Shown in pieces: positions 10,111 to 19,347 of a stretch of 64,000 bases of DNA. Position 1 is the stretch's first letter. Every line of letters begins with the position of its first letter. The notes under the pieces are model-generated. The model saw only the letters and a program-made list of their open reading frames with translations, was not told where the DNA came from and did not search any database. The translations under genes were made by a program, and so were the position numbers. The stretch spans positions 1 through 64,000 of the forward strand of contig JAFMYY010000005.1 of assembly GCA_017948555.1 (NCBI GenBank). The letters run 5' to 3'. The DNA is from Cesiribacteraceae bacterium YIM B00369 (lineage in GTDB: Bacteria > Bacteroidota > Bacteroidia > Cytophagales > Cyclobacteriaceae).

Positions 10111-10885
10111 CTTTCCAGACTTTTACTTTCGTATATGTTCTTTTTTTAATTGTGCCGGCGGTGTGAACCAGCAGTTCCTCACCGGCTGGCTTCTTTTCCT
10201 GCCAGCGGTGGTGGTGTCCATGTAAGCTCAGGTTCAGGTTGGGGTGGCTTGCGCAGTGGTTTATGTAGGGTTCTATTAAATCAGGATCAAAATCATCCCC
10301 AAAAGGAGGAATATGTGAAATATTAATAACCTGTTTGATGTTGGGCAACTCTGAAAGATCAGATACCCGGCTGATCCAGTCCAAATCCGGTACTTTGCCG
10401 TTAAACTGGTGTTCAAGGGAATTAGAATCAAAAAAGACAAACCTTATGAAGCCATAATCAAAAATGTAATTGGTGGGGCCATACATTTGCAGATATACAT
10501 TCCGGCCGTTGGCTAATAAATCGTGGTTTCCGATAACGGTAAGGTAAGGAATAGGAATGGTTTTCATTAAGCGGTGAACCCATTTAAACTCTTTGGCCCA
10601 GCCAAAATCGCTGATGTCGCCGGAATGGATTATAAATTCCACTTCCTTGTCACTGGCAACACTTTTGCTGAAAACCTCCAGCTGATCATAAAACCGCTGG
10701 GTGTCACCCATCAAAACAAAGCAAATAGTATCTGAAGGTTGTTTCTTCAGTATTTCTGCCATATTTTTTTTGTTCAGGTCGCGCTCGCTTTCAGCGAGAA
10801 TGATTTCGTTAGGGTGGTATTCAAAAGGATCTGAGCATCCGGCAAATAAAAAAAGTATACCCGCAAGGGCATAAAAAGTTCTCAT
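10079..10885 (-). CDS. Metallophosphoesterase lipoprotein (calcineurin-like)
   Basis: 268 residues; lipoprotein signal ending at Cys17 (LFAGC), so anchored in the envelope. All calcineurin-like phosphoesterase motifs are present in order: GDTQ (60-63), SGDISD (88-93), GNHD (119-122), SHIPP (190-194) and HGHHH (222-226). These bind a dinuclear metal centre that hydrolyses phosphate mono- or diesters. The natural substrate cannot be told from sequence. It overlaps the following barrel gene by 32 bases, so the two envelope proteins may work together. Confidence 0.87.
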   Translation of the reverse strand: MRTFYALAGILFLFAGCSDPFEYHPNEIILAESERDLNKKNMAEILKKQPSDTICFVLMGDTQRFYDQLEVFSKSVASDKEVEFIIHSGDISDFGWAKEFKWVHRLMKTIPIPYLTVIGNHDLLANGRNVYLQMYGPTNYIFDYGFIRFVFFDSNSLEHQFNGKVPDLDWISRVSDLSELPNIKQVINISHIPPFGDDFDPDLIEPYINHCASHPNLNLSLHGHHHRWQEKKPAGEELLVHTAGTIKKRTYTKVKVWKDGYNLKKVDY

Positions 10886-10986
10886 CTTTCCCTGGGTTAA
10901 AAAATGGTATTACCTGTTATTTAACGGGAAAACCCCCGGAAGGTTAGCTGAATAAAAGGCTCCGGAGAAGAAGTAATCCGGGCCGG

Positions 10987-11020
10987 CAAAAAAAAAGCCC
11001 TGTCCAAATGGCCAGAGCTT
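10987..11020 (-). terminator. Intrinsic terminator of fbaA
   Basis: Read on the minus strand, AGCTCTG pairs with CAGGGCT (one wobble) around a short loop, followed by nine T residues. It lies about 35 bases beyond the fbaA stop. Confidence 0.75.
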
Positions 11021-11053
11021 ATAAATTATATAATAATGTTTTAAAAAACCTGA

Positions 11054-12130
11054 TTATGCATTTCTGTTGATGCAGTTCAGGTCTTCAAAAGCTTCTTTAA
11101 GGCGGGCAACAAAAGTGTTTTCACCTTCGCGCAACCACCTGCGTGGATCATAGAACTTTTTATTTGGCGCATCTTCTCCTTCAGGGTTTCCTAACTGAGT
11201 CTGAAGGTAATCACTGTTCTTTTTATAGAAATTCTTGATACCATCCCAGAAAGCCCACTGCATATCAGTGTCGATGTTCATTTTAACAGCACCGTATTCA
11301 ATAGCTTCACGGATTTTTTCACGGGGGGAACCGGAACCACCATGGAAAACAAAGTTTACCGGATTTGCACTGGTATTATGTTTTTTCTGAATGAATTCCT
11401 GTGAGTTTTTAAGAATCTCAGGAGTAAGTTTAACGTTACCCGGCTTATAAACACCGTGAACATTACCAAATGCTGCAGCAATCATAAAGCGGTCGCTCAC
11501 CTGGTTTAACTTTTCATAAGCCTGAGCTACTTCTTCAGGTTGTGTATATAGTTTGGATACATCAACGTGAGAATTATCCACACCATCTTCTTCACCACCT
11601 GTAACACCAAGTTCAATTTCAATGGTCATTCCCAGCTTGTTCATTCTCTGGAAGTAGGTATGGCAGGTAGTAATGTTTTCTTCGAGTTCTTCTTCGGAAA
11701 GATCCAGCATATGGGAGCTGAAAAGCGGACGGCCGGTTTCTTTATAATATTTTTCACCTGCATCCAGAAGTCCGTCAATCCACGGAAGAAGGTTACGGGC
11801 AGCATGGTCGGTGTGTAAAATAACAGGAACCTCGTATGCTTTTGCTAAAGTATGAACATGGTGTGCACCTGCAACTGCTCCAAGGATTGAAGCTTTCTGT
11901 CCGTCGTTTTTAAGTCCTTTTCCCGCATTAAAATGAGCACCACTATTGCTGAACTGGATAATTACCGGGGAGTTTACTTCCCTTGCTGTTTCCAGTACTG
12001 CGTTAATAGAGTTTGATCCAATTACGTTTACAGCAGGCAGGGCAAAGTTATTTTCATTTGCATAGTTCAGGAGATCCTGAACTTCCTGTCCCGCCAGTAC
12101 ACCTGCGGCGAATTTTTTATTGTTGCTCAT
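11054..12130 (-). CDS. fbaA: Class II fructose-bisphosphate aldolase
   Basis: Zinc-dependent cleavage of fructose 1,6-bisphosphate to DHAP and glyceraldehyde 3-phosphate in glycolysis and gluconeogenesis; cytoplasmic. The 358 residues align closely with the E. coli-type class IIA enzyme (359). Metal and catalytic residues are in register: Asp108 and His109 in HTDHA, Glu173 in EIELG, His225 in GNVHG, and His263 in VFHGGSGS. Monocistronic, with a -7 element 27 bases upstream and an intrinsic terminator downstream. Confidence 0.97.
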   Translation of the reverse strand: MSNNKKFAAGVLAGQEVQDLLNYANENNFALPAVNVIGSNSINAVLETAREVNSPVIIQFSNSGAHFNAGKGLKNDGQKASILGAVAGAHHVHTLAKAYEVPVILHTDHAARNLLPWIDGLLDAGEKYYKETGRPLFSSHMLDLSEEELEENITTCHTYFQRMNKLGMTIEIELGVTGGEEDGVDNSHVDVSKLYTQPEEVAQAYEKLNQVSDRFMIAAAFGNVHGVYKPGNVKLTPEILKNSQEFIQKKHNTSANPVNFVFHGGSGSPREKIREAIEYGAVKMNIDTDMQWAFWDGIKNFYKKNSDYLQTQLGNPEGEDAPNKKFYDPRRWLREGENTFVARLKEAFEDLNCINRNA

Positions 12131-12156
12131 GCGAATTAATTATAATAGTTAAAATA

Positions 12157-12164
12157 CAAAAGTA
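12157..12164 (-). promoter_or_regulatory. Candidate -7 promoter element of fbaA
   Basis: On the minus strand this reads TACTTTTG, an exact match to the Bacteroidota -7 consensus TAnnTTTG, 27 bases before the fbaA ATG. No clear -33 TTTG partner was seen at the expected spacing. Confidence 0.45.
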
Positions 12165-12881
12165 ATATCTTACAGCGGATTATAAAAGATTATCAGAATA
12201 TCTGCAAATTATGCTTACTTTAAAGCATAAATTCCTTTTTTGTACCATCCTTTTCTGATATACCCTGAAAGGCCGGAAATTTAAATCCGGATTGGGAACA
12301 GCATTAATTAAAAAAGGAAAAAATTTGGTTTTACTCCCTGTTGCCGTAGCAAATTTAATTTTGTTCAGGAAAATTTTCCACATAGAATAATTTTCAAAAC
12401 CATGCAATAATAGGGTAAAATTTCATTCAGAACCATAATTAAGCTGCTGTCTTTTTTGTTTTTTTTTATGGAATGGTTTGTGCAACCGTTGCCGGATTCA
12501 GGTGGGCGGAATTTTACTGGCGTTTTTGCGGCAGGAACAGTTGTTTTAAAGCAGGGATTTATAAAATAAGCATTCGCTTCCTATATACTAATTTTCCGGA
12601 ACAGAAGCCATTTGCAGAACCCTTCTCCTGCCTTCCTATGCCCTATAAAAAAATAATTTTATAGCATGAACCTCAATACAGTTTTTTTTTGAATATGCAG
12701 TAGGTTGGTTTAATTGAAAAAAAGAAATTTGATTCAGATTTTTTGAGAAGAAGCCCCAAATTCCGGCCATGCTTTAATATAAAAGCATCAAATTTTATTT
12801 TTCTTCTTTTTCAAGAAGGTAATATTCTTTATAATTACATGAAAATGATTTAATATAATTGCCATTTTATTGCTGAAATCC
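12165..12881. other. AT-rich intergenic region between fbaA and the LacI-family gene
   Basis: About 720 bases with no gene I can support; the open frames in it (12180-12407 minus, 12473-12664 plus) have neither family resemblance nor a plausible start context. It contains the inverted repeat GCAACCGTTGC at 12482-12492, a possible binding site for the downstream LacI-family regulator. Confidence 0.5.
12482..12492. promoter_or_regulatory. Inverted repeat, candidate LacI-family operator
   Basis: GCAACCGTTGC is a perfect 5+1+5 inverted repeat about 390 bases upstream of the LacI-family gene. GCAACCGTT recurs at 14407 upstream of the ROK kinase. LacI/GalR operators typically have CAA and TTG arms around a central CG, so an operator role is plausible but unproven. 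Confidence 0.3.
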
Positions 12882-13904
12882 ATGAAGAACAGCCAAATAA
12901 CTATTAAGGATATTGCAAAGACCTTAAATATTTCTCCCTCTACTGTTTCAAGAGCATTAAAGGACCACCCGGATATTAGTCCTGCAACAAAGAAAGCTGT
13001 ACGGGAACTTGCTAAAGAACTGGATTACCAGCCTAACTCCATTGCACTCAGCCTCAGAAAAAGTAAAAGCTTTACAATTGGTATTGTAATTCCGCAGCTG
13101 GTGCACCACTTTTTTTCAACTGTAATAAGCGGTATAGAGGATGTGGCCTATGAGGCCGGCTACCATGTAATGATATGCCAGTCGAATGAATCTTATGAAA
13201 GGGAGGTATTGAATACCCAAGCTCTTTTAGCCAGCCGGGTGGATGGTATGTTAGTGTCTGTTTCGCATGAAACGAATGATACCAGGCATTTCGAATCTAT
13301 TATGAAAAGAGGGATTCCTGTTGTGTTCTTCGACAGGGTGGTAAGCAGCCTGAATACCAGTTCTGTTGAGGTGGACGACTTTGGCGGAGCTTACCGCGCT
13401 GTGGAATATCTTTTAAAAAGCGGATGCCGCAGGATTGCACACTTTGGCGGGCCTGAAAACCTGTTAAACAGCCAGAACAGGCTTAGAGGTTACAGGAAAG
13501 CACTGGATGATTATGGAATTGCCTCTAATTATGAAAAAATAATTACAGCCGGCTTAACTATTGAGGAAGGAAAAAATGCATGCATGCAACTGTTGGAAGA
13601 AGGAGAACTGCCGGATGCTATATTTGCCGCAAATGATCCTTTGGCTATAGGTGCATTGCAGGTTTTAAAGGAAAGAAATATTGCCATTCCGGATCAGGTT
13701 TCTGTTATTGGTTTTAGTAATGAACCTTTAACATCTCTTATAAACCCGCCGATGACCACGGTGGAGCAGCCGGGCTTTGAAATGGGGCAGGCAGCAACCA
13801 GGCTGCTTCTGCATGAAATAGATAATAAAAATGATGAAAACCTCAAACATGAAAAGAAGGAGTTAAAAGCAGAACTTGTGATCAGGAAATCCACAAAGAA
13901 TTAA
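12882..13904 (+). CDS. LacI/GalR-family transcriptional regulator
   Basis: 340 residues from the ATG at 12882; an in-frame TTG four codons upstream is a less likely start. The helix-turn-helix at about residues 5-25 (ITIKDIAKTLNISPSTVSRA) and the hinge helix (YQPNSIALSLRKSKS) are classic LacI family. The remainder is a periplasmic-binding-protein-like effector domain (IGIVIP, then DGMLVSVS, GFSNEP). The effector is likely a sugar or sugar phosphate. No transporter or SusC/D pair is adjacent, so the regulon is not obvious; neighbours with a matching theme are fbaA, the ROK kinase and the trehalose operon. Followed by a strong intrinsic terminator. Confidence 0.93.
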   Translation: MKNSQITIKDIAKTLNISPSTVSRALKDHPDISPATKKAVRELAKELDYQPNSIALSLRKSKSFTIGIVIPQLVHHFFSTVISGIEDVAYEAGYHVMICQSNESYEREVLNTQALLASRVDGMLVSVSHETNDTRHFESIMKRGIPVVFFDRVVSSLNTSSVEVDDFGGAYRAVEYLLKSGCRRIAHFGGPENLLNSQNRLRGYRKALDDYGIASNYEKIITAGLTIEEGKNACMQLLEEGELPDAIFAANDPLAIGALQVLKERNIAIPDQVSVIGFSNEPLTSLINPPMTTVEQPGFEMGQAATRLLLHEIDNKNDENLKHEKKELKAELVIRKSTKN

Positions 13905-13947
13905 AAACCTGAGGAGCTGTTTTTAAATATACTGTTTTAGTTATAAG

Positions 13948-13983
13948 GAGTGTGTTGTCGAATGCAACACACTCTTTTTTTTG
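13948..13983 (+). terminator. Intrinsic terminator of the LacI-family gene
   Basis: GAGTGTGTTG pairs perfectly with CAACACACTC around a 7-base loop, followed by eight T residues, 44 bases past the stop codon. Confidence 0.9.
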
Positions 13984-14729
13984 CTTAAGCTGGAAATTGA
14001 ATCAACGTTTTAGTCCTGAAATCATCATATCCCGGGCTTGCCCTGCTTTTTTTTGCGGGCAGGTAATTCCTTTAATGTTGCTGCTCTAAAGAAAAAGGAG
14101 ACATAACTTAGCCTTAACAATGAGGGAAAATGTTTAATATTAATTTCATTTCGGAAGTATGGAATTCCGGTAAAAATTTCCGAAATGGCCTTTTTTCGGA
14201 ATTATACTATTTTAATTTCATAAAATCAGGCTAAATCCGTTTTTCTCTGTTTTATATACTCCATTTGATCCTTAGTGGCAGGAAAAGCACTTTTTTGCAG
14301 AACTTTGATAAGGCATTTGTCGTTTTTTTAAAATAAAAGAGCAATTAAGGCTTAACAACCAAAACGTTTTTTTTTAAATAAAGGAATAATTTTTTCAGGT
14401 TGATACGCAACCGTTTGAAATAAGGCATAAACTTGAAAAGGGGATAAATTTTGAATAAAATCAATATCTGTAATGCCAGGTTCTCCAGGCTATGATATTG
14501 GTAAATCCTAAAAAAGTATTAATTTGAATTCGGAATTGAAGAAAATTAATTTTTATAAGTGTAATTTATACCTTTATTAGTAAGGTTGATAAATTGTACT
14601 TTTTAAATAAATCTGCAATTTCTGAATTGCCTTTTCGAAAAATAAGGTAAAGCCTTAAAAGGGGAGAAAATAATTTGTAATTCAAAGCCAATACTAAAGT
14701 TGTCTGAGGAATCCTTAAAAAAATAAACA
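13984..14729. other. Long AT-rich gap upstream of the ROK kinase, with CG-centred palindromes
   Basis: About 745 bases without a supportable gene. It has repeated TTTCGGAA/TTCCGAAA elements around 14150-14210, the palindrome AAAACGTTTT at 14361-14370 and GCAACCGTTTG at 14407-14417, which could be operators. I do not recognise a structured RNA here. Confidence 0.45.
14361..14417. promoter_or_regulatory. Two candidate LacI-family operators upstream of the ROK kinase
   Basis: AAAACGTTTT (14361-14370) is a perfect CG-centred palindrome. GCAACCGTTTG (14407-14417) fits the CAAnCGnTTG pattern common among LacI/GalR operators and shares nine bases with the repeat at 12482. Both lie 310-370 bases before the kinase start, so their link to it is uncertain. 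Confidence 0.3.
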
Positions 14730-15656
14730 ATGCAGAAGTTTCTAGGAATAGATGTTGGAGGAACCAACGTAAAATGTGGCATCGTAACCAGCGAAGGAGA
14801 AATTATCCATCTGATTAAATATCAGACAATGGAATTGAGGAAATTACCTGACTTTACCGCGGGATTTATAAAAATAGTGAATGACCTTCTGCTGGAATTT
14901 TCAGATGTTCAACATGTGGGGATAGGATTACCGGGTACTCTTAATAAGGAAAGAACGCATGCACTGGAGGTGCCTAACATCCCTGAACTGAATAATGTAA
15001 ACCTGCAGGCACACCTTGAAGCTGCATTCCCGGACCATAGCTTTGTTCTTGAAAATGATGCCAGTGCAGCTGCTCTGGGTGAGTACCATTTTTCAAAGGA
15101 AAATATGCCGGAAGATTATATTTTCGTGACCTTAGGTACCGGTGTGGGTGGCGCTGCAATTATCGACAGGCGCATTTTTAAAGGTGGCGACGGAAACAGT
15201 ATGGAAATAGGCCATATGATGTCAGAAGGAGGGAAAAGGCTGGAAGAGCTGATTGGTAAAAAAGGCATGTATACTATGGTGCACCAGCGGCTTGGTATTT
15301 ACAAGGAAAAAACCCGCCTTTACGGGGAAGAAGTAATCAATACAAAGCTCATGATTGAGTCCGGCATGCTGGGGGATCCTTTGGTGCTGGAGGTGTTTGA
15401 TAAAATGGGGGCTCTGCTTGGAGAAGCACTTGTTTCAATTGTGCGTGTGCTGGATATTAAAAATATTTTAGTAGGAGGAGGTATCTCTGCAAGCTTTGAT
15501 TTTATGGGCAACAAAATGATGGAAGTGCTGCAGCAAAACCTTACTCCATATTATACCAAAAACCTGGTGCTTAAGAAAGCAAGCCTTGGTAATGAAGCAG
15601 GAATTTTAGGTGCCGCCTCGCTTTGTTTCGGGCAGGTACTGGAAAGTAAAATCTAA
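14730..15656 (+). CDS. ROK-family sugar kinase (glucokinase-like)
   Basis: 308 residues. The N-terminal DVGGTNVK (8-15) is the ATP phosphate-1 motif; GIGLPGT, ENDASAAALGE (catalytic Asp context) and LGTGVGGA follow in ROK order. EIGHM is present, but the usual zinc site (CxCGxxGCxE) just after it is missing: the sequence passes directly through GGKRLEELIGKKG. Some ROK members, including polyphosphate-type glucokinases, also lack this site. Likely role: phosphorylating glucose or a related hexose in the cytoplasm, feeding glycolysis next to fbaA. Substrate and phosphoryl donor are not certain. Confidence 0.88.
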   Translation: MQKFLGIDVGGTNVKCGIVTSEGEIIHLIKYQTMELRKLPDFTAGFIKIVNDLLLEFSDVQHVGIGLPGTLNKERTHALEVPNIPELNNVNLQAHLEAAFPDHSFVLENDASAAALGEYHFSKENMPEDYIFVTLGTGVGGAAIIDRRIFKGGDGNSMEIGHMMSEGGKRLEELIGKKGMYTMVHQRLGIYKEKTRLYGEEVINTKLMIESGMLGDPLVLEVFDKMGALLGEALVSIVRVLDIKNILVGGGISASFDFMGNKMMEVLQQNLTPYYTKNLVLKKASLGNEAGILGAASLCFGQVLESKI

Positions 15657-15694
15657 ATCCCGCAATAAGTCCGGAAAAGAAAAACGGATAAGCT

Positions 15695-16072
15695 TTAGCG
15701 GGCACTTACATATAATTCATTAGCCACACCAATAGCATTTATGCGAACCCGTAATGTTTTGGCTGTGGCTTTTGTATTTTCAGGGGCGGTACACTTTTGG
15801 TTTGGTTCAAGGTAATAGAGCAGGAATTTCTGGTTCCGGGAGTACATTTCCTGTTCGTCTGCCTTTCCTAAAAGCCTTAGTACCTCAGCTTCCCGCATCC
15901 CTATAATTATTTCTCTGGCTTCCAGTATTGCATCTGCCATTTCAAGGCGTTCTTCCCCGCATCCGTATTTATCTCTTTTCCAAACGTAATCATTATATCC
16001 TTCAATTGAAGGTGTGTCGCTTCCACATGCGGTAAACAGCAAAATTATAATGATGTAATAATAAGTTTTCAT
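15695..16072 (-). CDS. Small lipoprotein with a BamE/SmpA-like core
   Basis: 125 residues; lipoprotein signal ending at Cys16 (LLFTAC). The segment EIIIGMREAEVLRLLGKADE followed by a strand containing LLYYLEP resembles the helix-turn and strand pattern of SmpA/OmlA (BamE-like) domains, where a G-M-x-x-x-E-V-x-x-x-L-G motif precedes a beta hairpin. That is a fold-level similarity only. Convergent with the ROK kinase. Confidence 0.65.
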   Translation of the reverse strand: MKTYYYIIIILLFTACGSDTPSIEGYNDYVWKRDKYGCGEERLEMADAILEAREIIIGMREAEVLRLLGKADEQEMYSRNQKFLLYYLEPNQKCTAPENTKATAKTLRVRINAIGVANELYVSAR

Positions 16073-16523
16073 GCGCTTTGGCGATTCAATTTTTTTGAAT
16101 TGATTATTGACTCCAGAGATTTTTTCCCGCTGCCAAACTTACAATAATCTGCCGTATTTTACATTCTCATTAAAGTCGCCATTTTAATAGCTTTTGTAAT
16201 TGTTGTAATAGAACCAGTCTACAGGCTTGATTCCATACTTTAGTTCCCTCCGGCTTTTATTTAAAGAGCTAAACAGGAGGCTCAGCTGATATGATGACCC
16301 GAAAACTGCCTGGATAACCTTTTGATTTAGCAGTGGGTGACTCAAAGAAAAATGTGCGGTTGGGCATGAATAAAGGGAAGTGGAAATTACAGAGCTTATT
16401 ATTTAAAGTAAAAGGCTGCGGGGAAGTTAATTTTATATAATTTTGCCTGCTTCGGGGGAAATAACCGTGAAAATCCCTGTTAATTTTCTTTGCAACTTCA
16501 ACTTCTTTAAAATATAAAACACT
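16073..16523. other. Intergenic region with one candidate promoter
   Basis: About 450 bases between divergent genes; no further gene is supportable. A -7-like TAATTTTG sits at 16438-16445. Confidence 0.45.
16438..16445 (+). promoter_or_regulatory. Candidate -7 promoter element for the membrane protein at 16524
   Basis: TAATTTTG matches TAnnTTTG exactly, 78 bases before the start codon. No strong -33 element was found. Confidence 0.35.
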
Positions 16524-17000
16524 ATGAGCAGGCTTGTTAAATTTGGCTGGTACTTTTCCATTTTTTTATTTTTAGGAGTGTTATTGTGGGTTTATGCTTA
16601 TTTACCCAATAACGTAGGAATCCATGCTGACAGCAGGGGAGCGGCAGATGAGTTTTTAAGCAAAGAAAGTTTATTTTATATGCTGCTCGGCTTATTTTTG
16701 CTGATAAACGTGGCTTTTTATGCCTTATATAAACTCATTCATCTCCAGTATCTGAAAACCCTTAATCCACACGATCTGGAATCCAAAAGAAGTAAAAAGC
16801 AGGATCTGGCTGACTGGCTCCTTGGGTTTGCAGGGGTCCTGAACATCTTCCTGATATTGACCATGGCATACCTGGGGATTTTTAATAATCAGGAAGGGGT
16901 AACCATCTCTCATTATGCTCCTGTTGTTTATGCAGGGCCGGTTCTTATCGGTATTATGCTGCTGTTGCTTATATTTATTTTTGTAAAAAAAAGAGCCTGA
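16524..17000 (+). CDS. Four-helix membrane protein, DUF1648-like
   Basis: 158 residues with four predicted transmembrane segments (about 8-28, 49-70, 93-115, 132-154). The first loop reads LPNNVGIHADSRGAADEFLS, which resembles the DUF1648 signature (LP..v..H.d..G..d.f..K) found in SdpI-like and related integral membrane proteins. Function unknown. Monocistronic. Confidence 0.7.
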   Translation: MSRLVKFGWYFSIFLFLGVLLWVYAYLPNNVGIHADSRGAADEFLSKESLFYMLLGLFLLINVAFYALYKLIHLQYLKTLNPHDLESKRSKKQDLADWLLGFAGVLNIFLILTMAYLGIFNNQEGVTISHYAPVVYAGPVLIGIMLLLLIFIFVKKRA

Positions 17001-17190
17001 TCAGCGCCGGATAAATGGTCCGGAACGAACTTATTTACAATAATTTCCATTAAATTATTACTATACCTGTTAGTTAATTTACTAATCAAGTTAGTAATAA
17101 GCTCCTCGCGTTTTAAGGGGAATTTGTTATCTTTAAGATCTGAAAAAGATTTTATACATTAGACGCACTTCTTTTAACTCCTTTAGATAG

Positions 17191-19092
17191 ATGGCAGAGA
17201 ATACAACAGTTCAGTATACGGAAGATAGTATACGTTCCCTTGACTGGAGGGAACACATACGCCTGCGGCCTGGTATGTACATAGGTAAACTGGGGGATGG
17301 ATCTGCGCAGGATGACGGTATATATGTGCTTGTGAAAGAGGTTATCGATAACTCTATCGATGAGCATATGATGGGTTTCGGGAAAACCATTGAAGTACAG
17401 ATATCAGATTACCGTGTGGAAATCCGCGATTACGGAAGAGGCATTCCTTTAGGTAAAGTTATAGACTGTGTCAGTAAAATTAACACCGGTGGAAAGTACG
17501 ATAGTGGTGCTTTCCAGAAATCAGTAGGCTTAAATGGGGTGGGTACCAAGGCTGTAAATGCCCTGTCTTCCTATTTTAAGGTGCAAAGTTTCCGTGAGGG
17601 TGAAACCAAGCTCGCTGAATTCAGCAAAGGGGAAATTATAAAAGATGCCAAAATAGAGAAGACAACTGAGAAGAACGGCACCCTGATGGTTTTTGAGCCG
17701 GATAATACGGTATTTAAAAATTATCATTTTATACCTGAGTACCTTGAAAACCAGATATGGAATTATGTATTCCTGAATGCGGGTTTGACCCTTGTTTTTA
17801 ATGGCAAAAAATATTTCTCCAAAGATGGTCTGCTGGATCTTTTAAGGAGAAAAACAGATGAGGATAGCATCAGGTACCCAATTATACACCTTAAAGGGGA
17901 GGATATTGAACTGGCACTTACCCATGCAAACCAGTATGGAGAGGAGTATTATTCGTTTGTAAACGGGCAGTACACAACCCAGGGTGGCACCCACCTTGCT
18001 GCGCTGAGGGAGGCATTGGTAAAAACCATAAGGGAATTTTATAATAAAAATTTCGATGCTGCGGATGTCCGTGCTTCTGTGGTTGGTGCAGTTGCTGTAA
18101 GGGTTCAGGAACCGGTGTTTGAATCGCAGACAAAAACAAAACTCGGCTCGCAGAACGTTGGACCGGACGGGCCAACGATGAGGACCTTTATCAATGATTT
18201 TGTAAAAAGGGAGCTGGATAATTACCTTCATAAAAACCCAGCAACTGCAGATGCACTCCTGAAAAGGATTCTCCAGAGTGAAAGAGAGCGGAAGGAAATT
18301 GCCGGCATCAAGAAAATTGCTAACGACAGGGCTAAAAAGGCAAACCTGCATAATAAAAAGCTCCGTGACTGCCGGATTCATTACAGTGACCAGAAAACCA
18401 ATGATCAGGCAGAAAACACTATGATCTTTATTACGGAGGGTGACTCCGCGAGTGGTTCTATTACTAAATCACGCGATGTACAAACTCAGGCTGTTTTCAG
18501 CTTAAGAGGTAAACCATTAAACTGCTATGGACTTACTAAAAAGGTAGTATACGAAAATGAAGAATTTAACCTGCTGCAGCATGCCCTTAATATTGAAGAC
18601 GGGCTTGATGAGTTACGCTACCGTAAAATTGTAATTGCTACAGATGCTGATGTGGATGGGATGCACATCAGGCTCCTTTTGCTGACATTCTTCCTCCAGT
18701 TTTTTCCTGATCTTGTCAGGAACGGGCATGTATATATTCTCGATACTCCTTTGTTCAGGGTCCGGAATAAAAAAGAGACTATATATTGCTATAGTGAAGA
18801 GGAAAAACAAAAAGCAATAAGGAAGTTAGGCAATAAGCCTGAAATTACCCGCTTTAAAGGTTTGGGAGAGATATCGCCCAATGAATTTGGTGGTTTTATC
18901 GGGGAGGATATCAGGCTTGAGCCTATTATCCTTAAGAAGGACAGTCATATTCAAAACCTTTTAAAATTTTATATGGGTAAAAACACACCCGACAGGCAGA
19001 ATTTCATTATTGATAACCTCAGGGTGGAAAAAGATATTGCAGAGGATGAAAAGAATATAACGGAGGTGGCCAGCGAGGTCCTGACCAGGTAG
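17191..19092 (+). CDS. parE: DNA topoisomerase IV subunit B
   Basis: ATPase subunit of a type IIA topoisomerase that decatenates daughter chromosomes. In the 633 residues I see the GHKL ATP site (Glu50 and Asn54 in [18 protein letters not shown] at 80-86, [14 protein letters not shown] near 113-126), the transducer QTKTKLG loop near 313, the TOPRIM acid Glu416 in TEGDSASGS and the metal-binding DADVDG at 485-490. The partner parC follows 255 bases later. The pair is assigned to topoisomerase IV rather than gyrase because the ParC partner has the Bacteroidota ParC-like N-terminal block and acidic tail; a gyrase assignment is not fully excluded without comparison. Confidence 0.93.
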   Translation: MAENTTVQYTEDSIRSLDWREHIRLRPGMYIGKLGDGSAQDDGIYVLVKEVIDNSIDEHMMGFGKTIEVQISDYRVEIRDYGRGIPLGKVIDCVSKINTGGKYDSGAFQKSVGLNGVGTKAVNALSSYFKVQSFREGETKLAEFSKGEIIKDAKIEKTTEKNGTLMVFEPDNTVFKNYHFIPEYLENQIWNYVFLNAGLTLVFNGKKYFSKDGLLDLLRRKTDEDSIRYPIIHLKGEDIELALTHANQYGEEYYSFVNGQYTTQGGTHLAALREALVKTIREFYNKNFDAADVRASVVGAVAVRVQEPVFESQTKTKLGSQNVGPDGPTMRTFINDFVKRELDNYLHKNPATADALLKRILQSERERKEIAGIKKIANDRAKKANLHNKKLRDCRIHYSDQKTNDQAENTMIFITEGDSASGSITKSRDVQTQAVFSLRGKPLNCYGLTKKVVYENEEFNLLQHALNIEDGLDELRYRKIVIATDADVDGMHIRLLLLTFFLQFFPDLVRNGHVYILDTPLFRVRNKKETIYCYSEEEKQKAIRKLGNKPEITRFKGLGEISPNEFGGFIGEDIRLEPIILKKDSHIQNLLKFYMGKNTPDRQNFIIDNLRVEKDIAEDEKNITEVASEVLTR

Positions 19093-19347
19093 GCAACTGA
19101 AGCTCCGGAAAATGCTTAATCAACAGGGCGCGGGTACTGATTCCCTTACCTGCCAGCCTTGTCAGCTGATAATCCGGGAAATGTTTTCTTTCAGGAATTT
19201 TAATAACCTCAGCTTAGCTTTTTGAATATTCTCGGGGTAAGCCCCTGGCAATAGAACCCGCTCCTTATTTAAAGCAGGGACTTTGTTGTGGCGGCTCAAA
19301 AATTATAGGTATAAGGGATCAAACCCTTTTAAGTGACAGATAACAAG

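Noticed and set aside
12180-12407. 75-codon minus-strand frame in the fbaA-LacI gap
   Set aside because: No family resemblance and a low-complexity, Phe/Lys-rich sequence typical of AT-rich non-coding DNA; no conserved context.
12473-12664. 63-codon plus-strand frame upstream of the LacI gene
   Set aside because: Composition is like non-coding sequence, and it covers a palindrome that looks regulatory.
16300-16380. Possible riboswitch-like stretch before the DUF1648-like gene
   Set aside because: Some pairing by eye but no known riboswitch core motif, and no conserved context.
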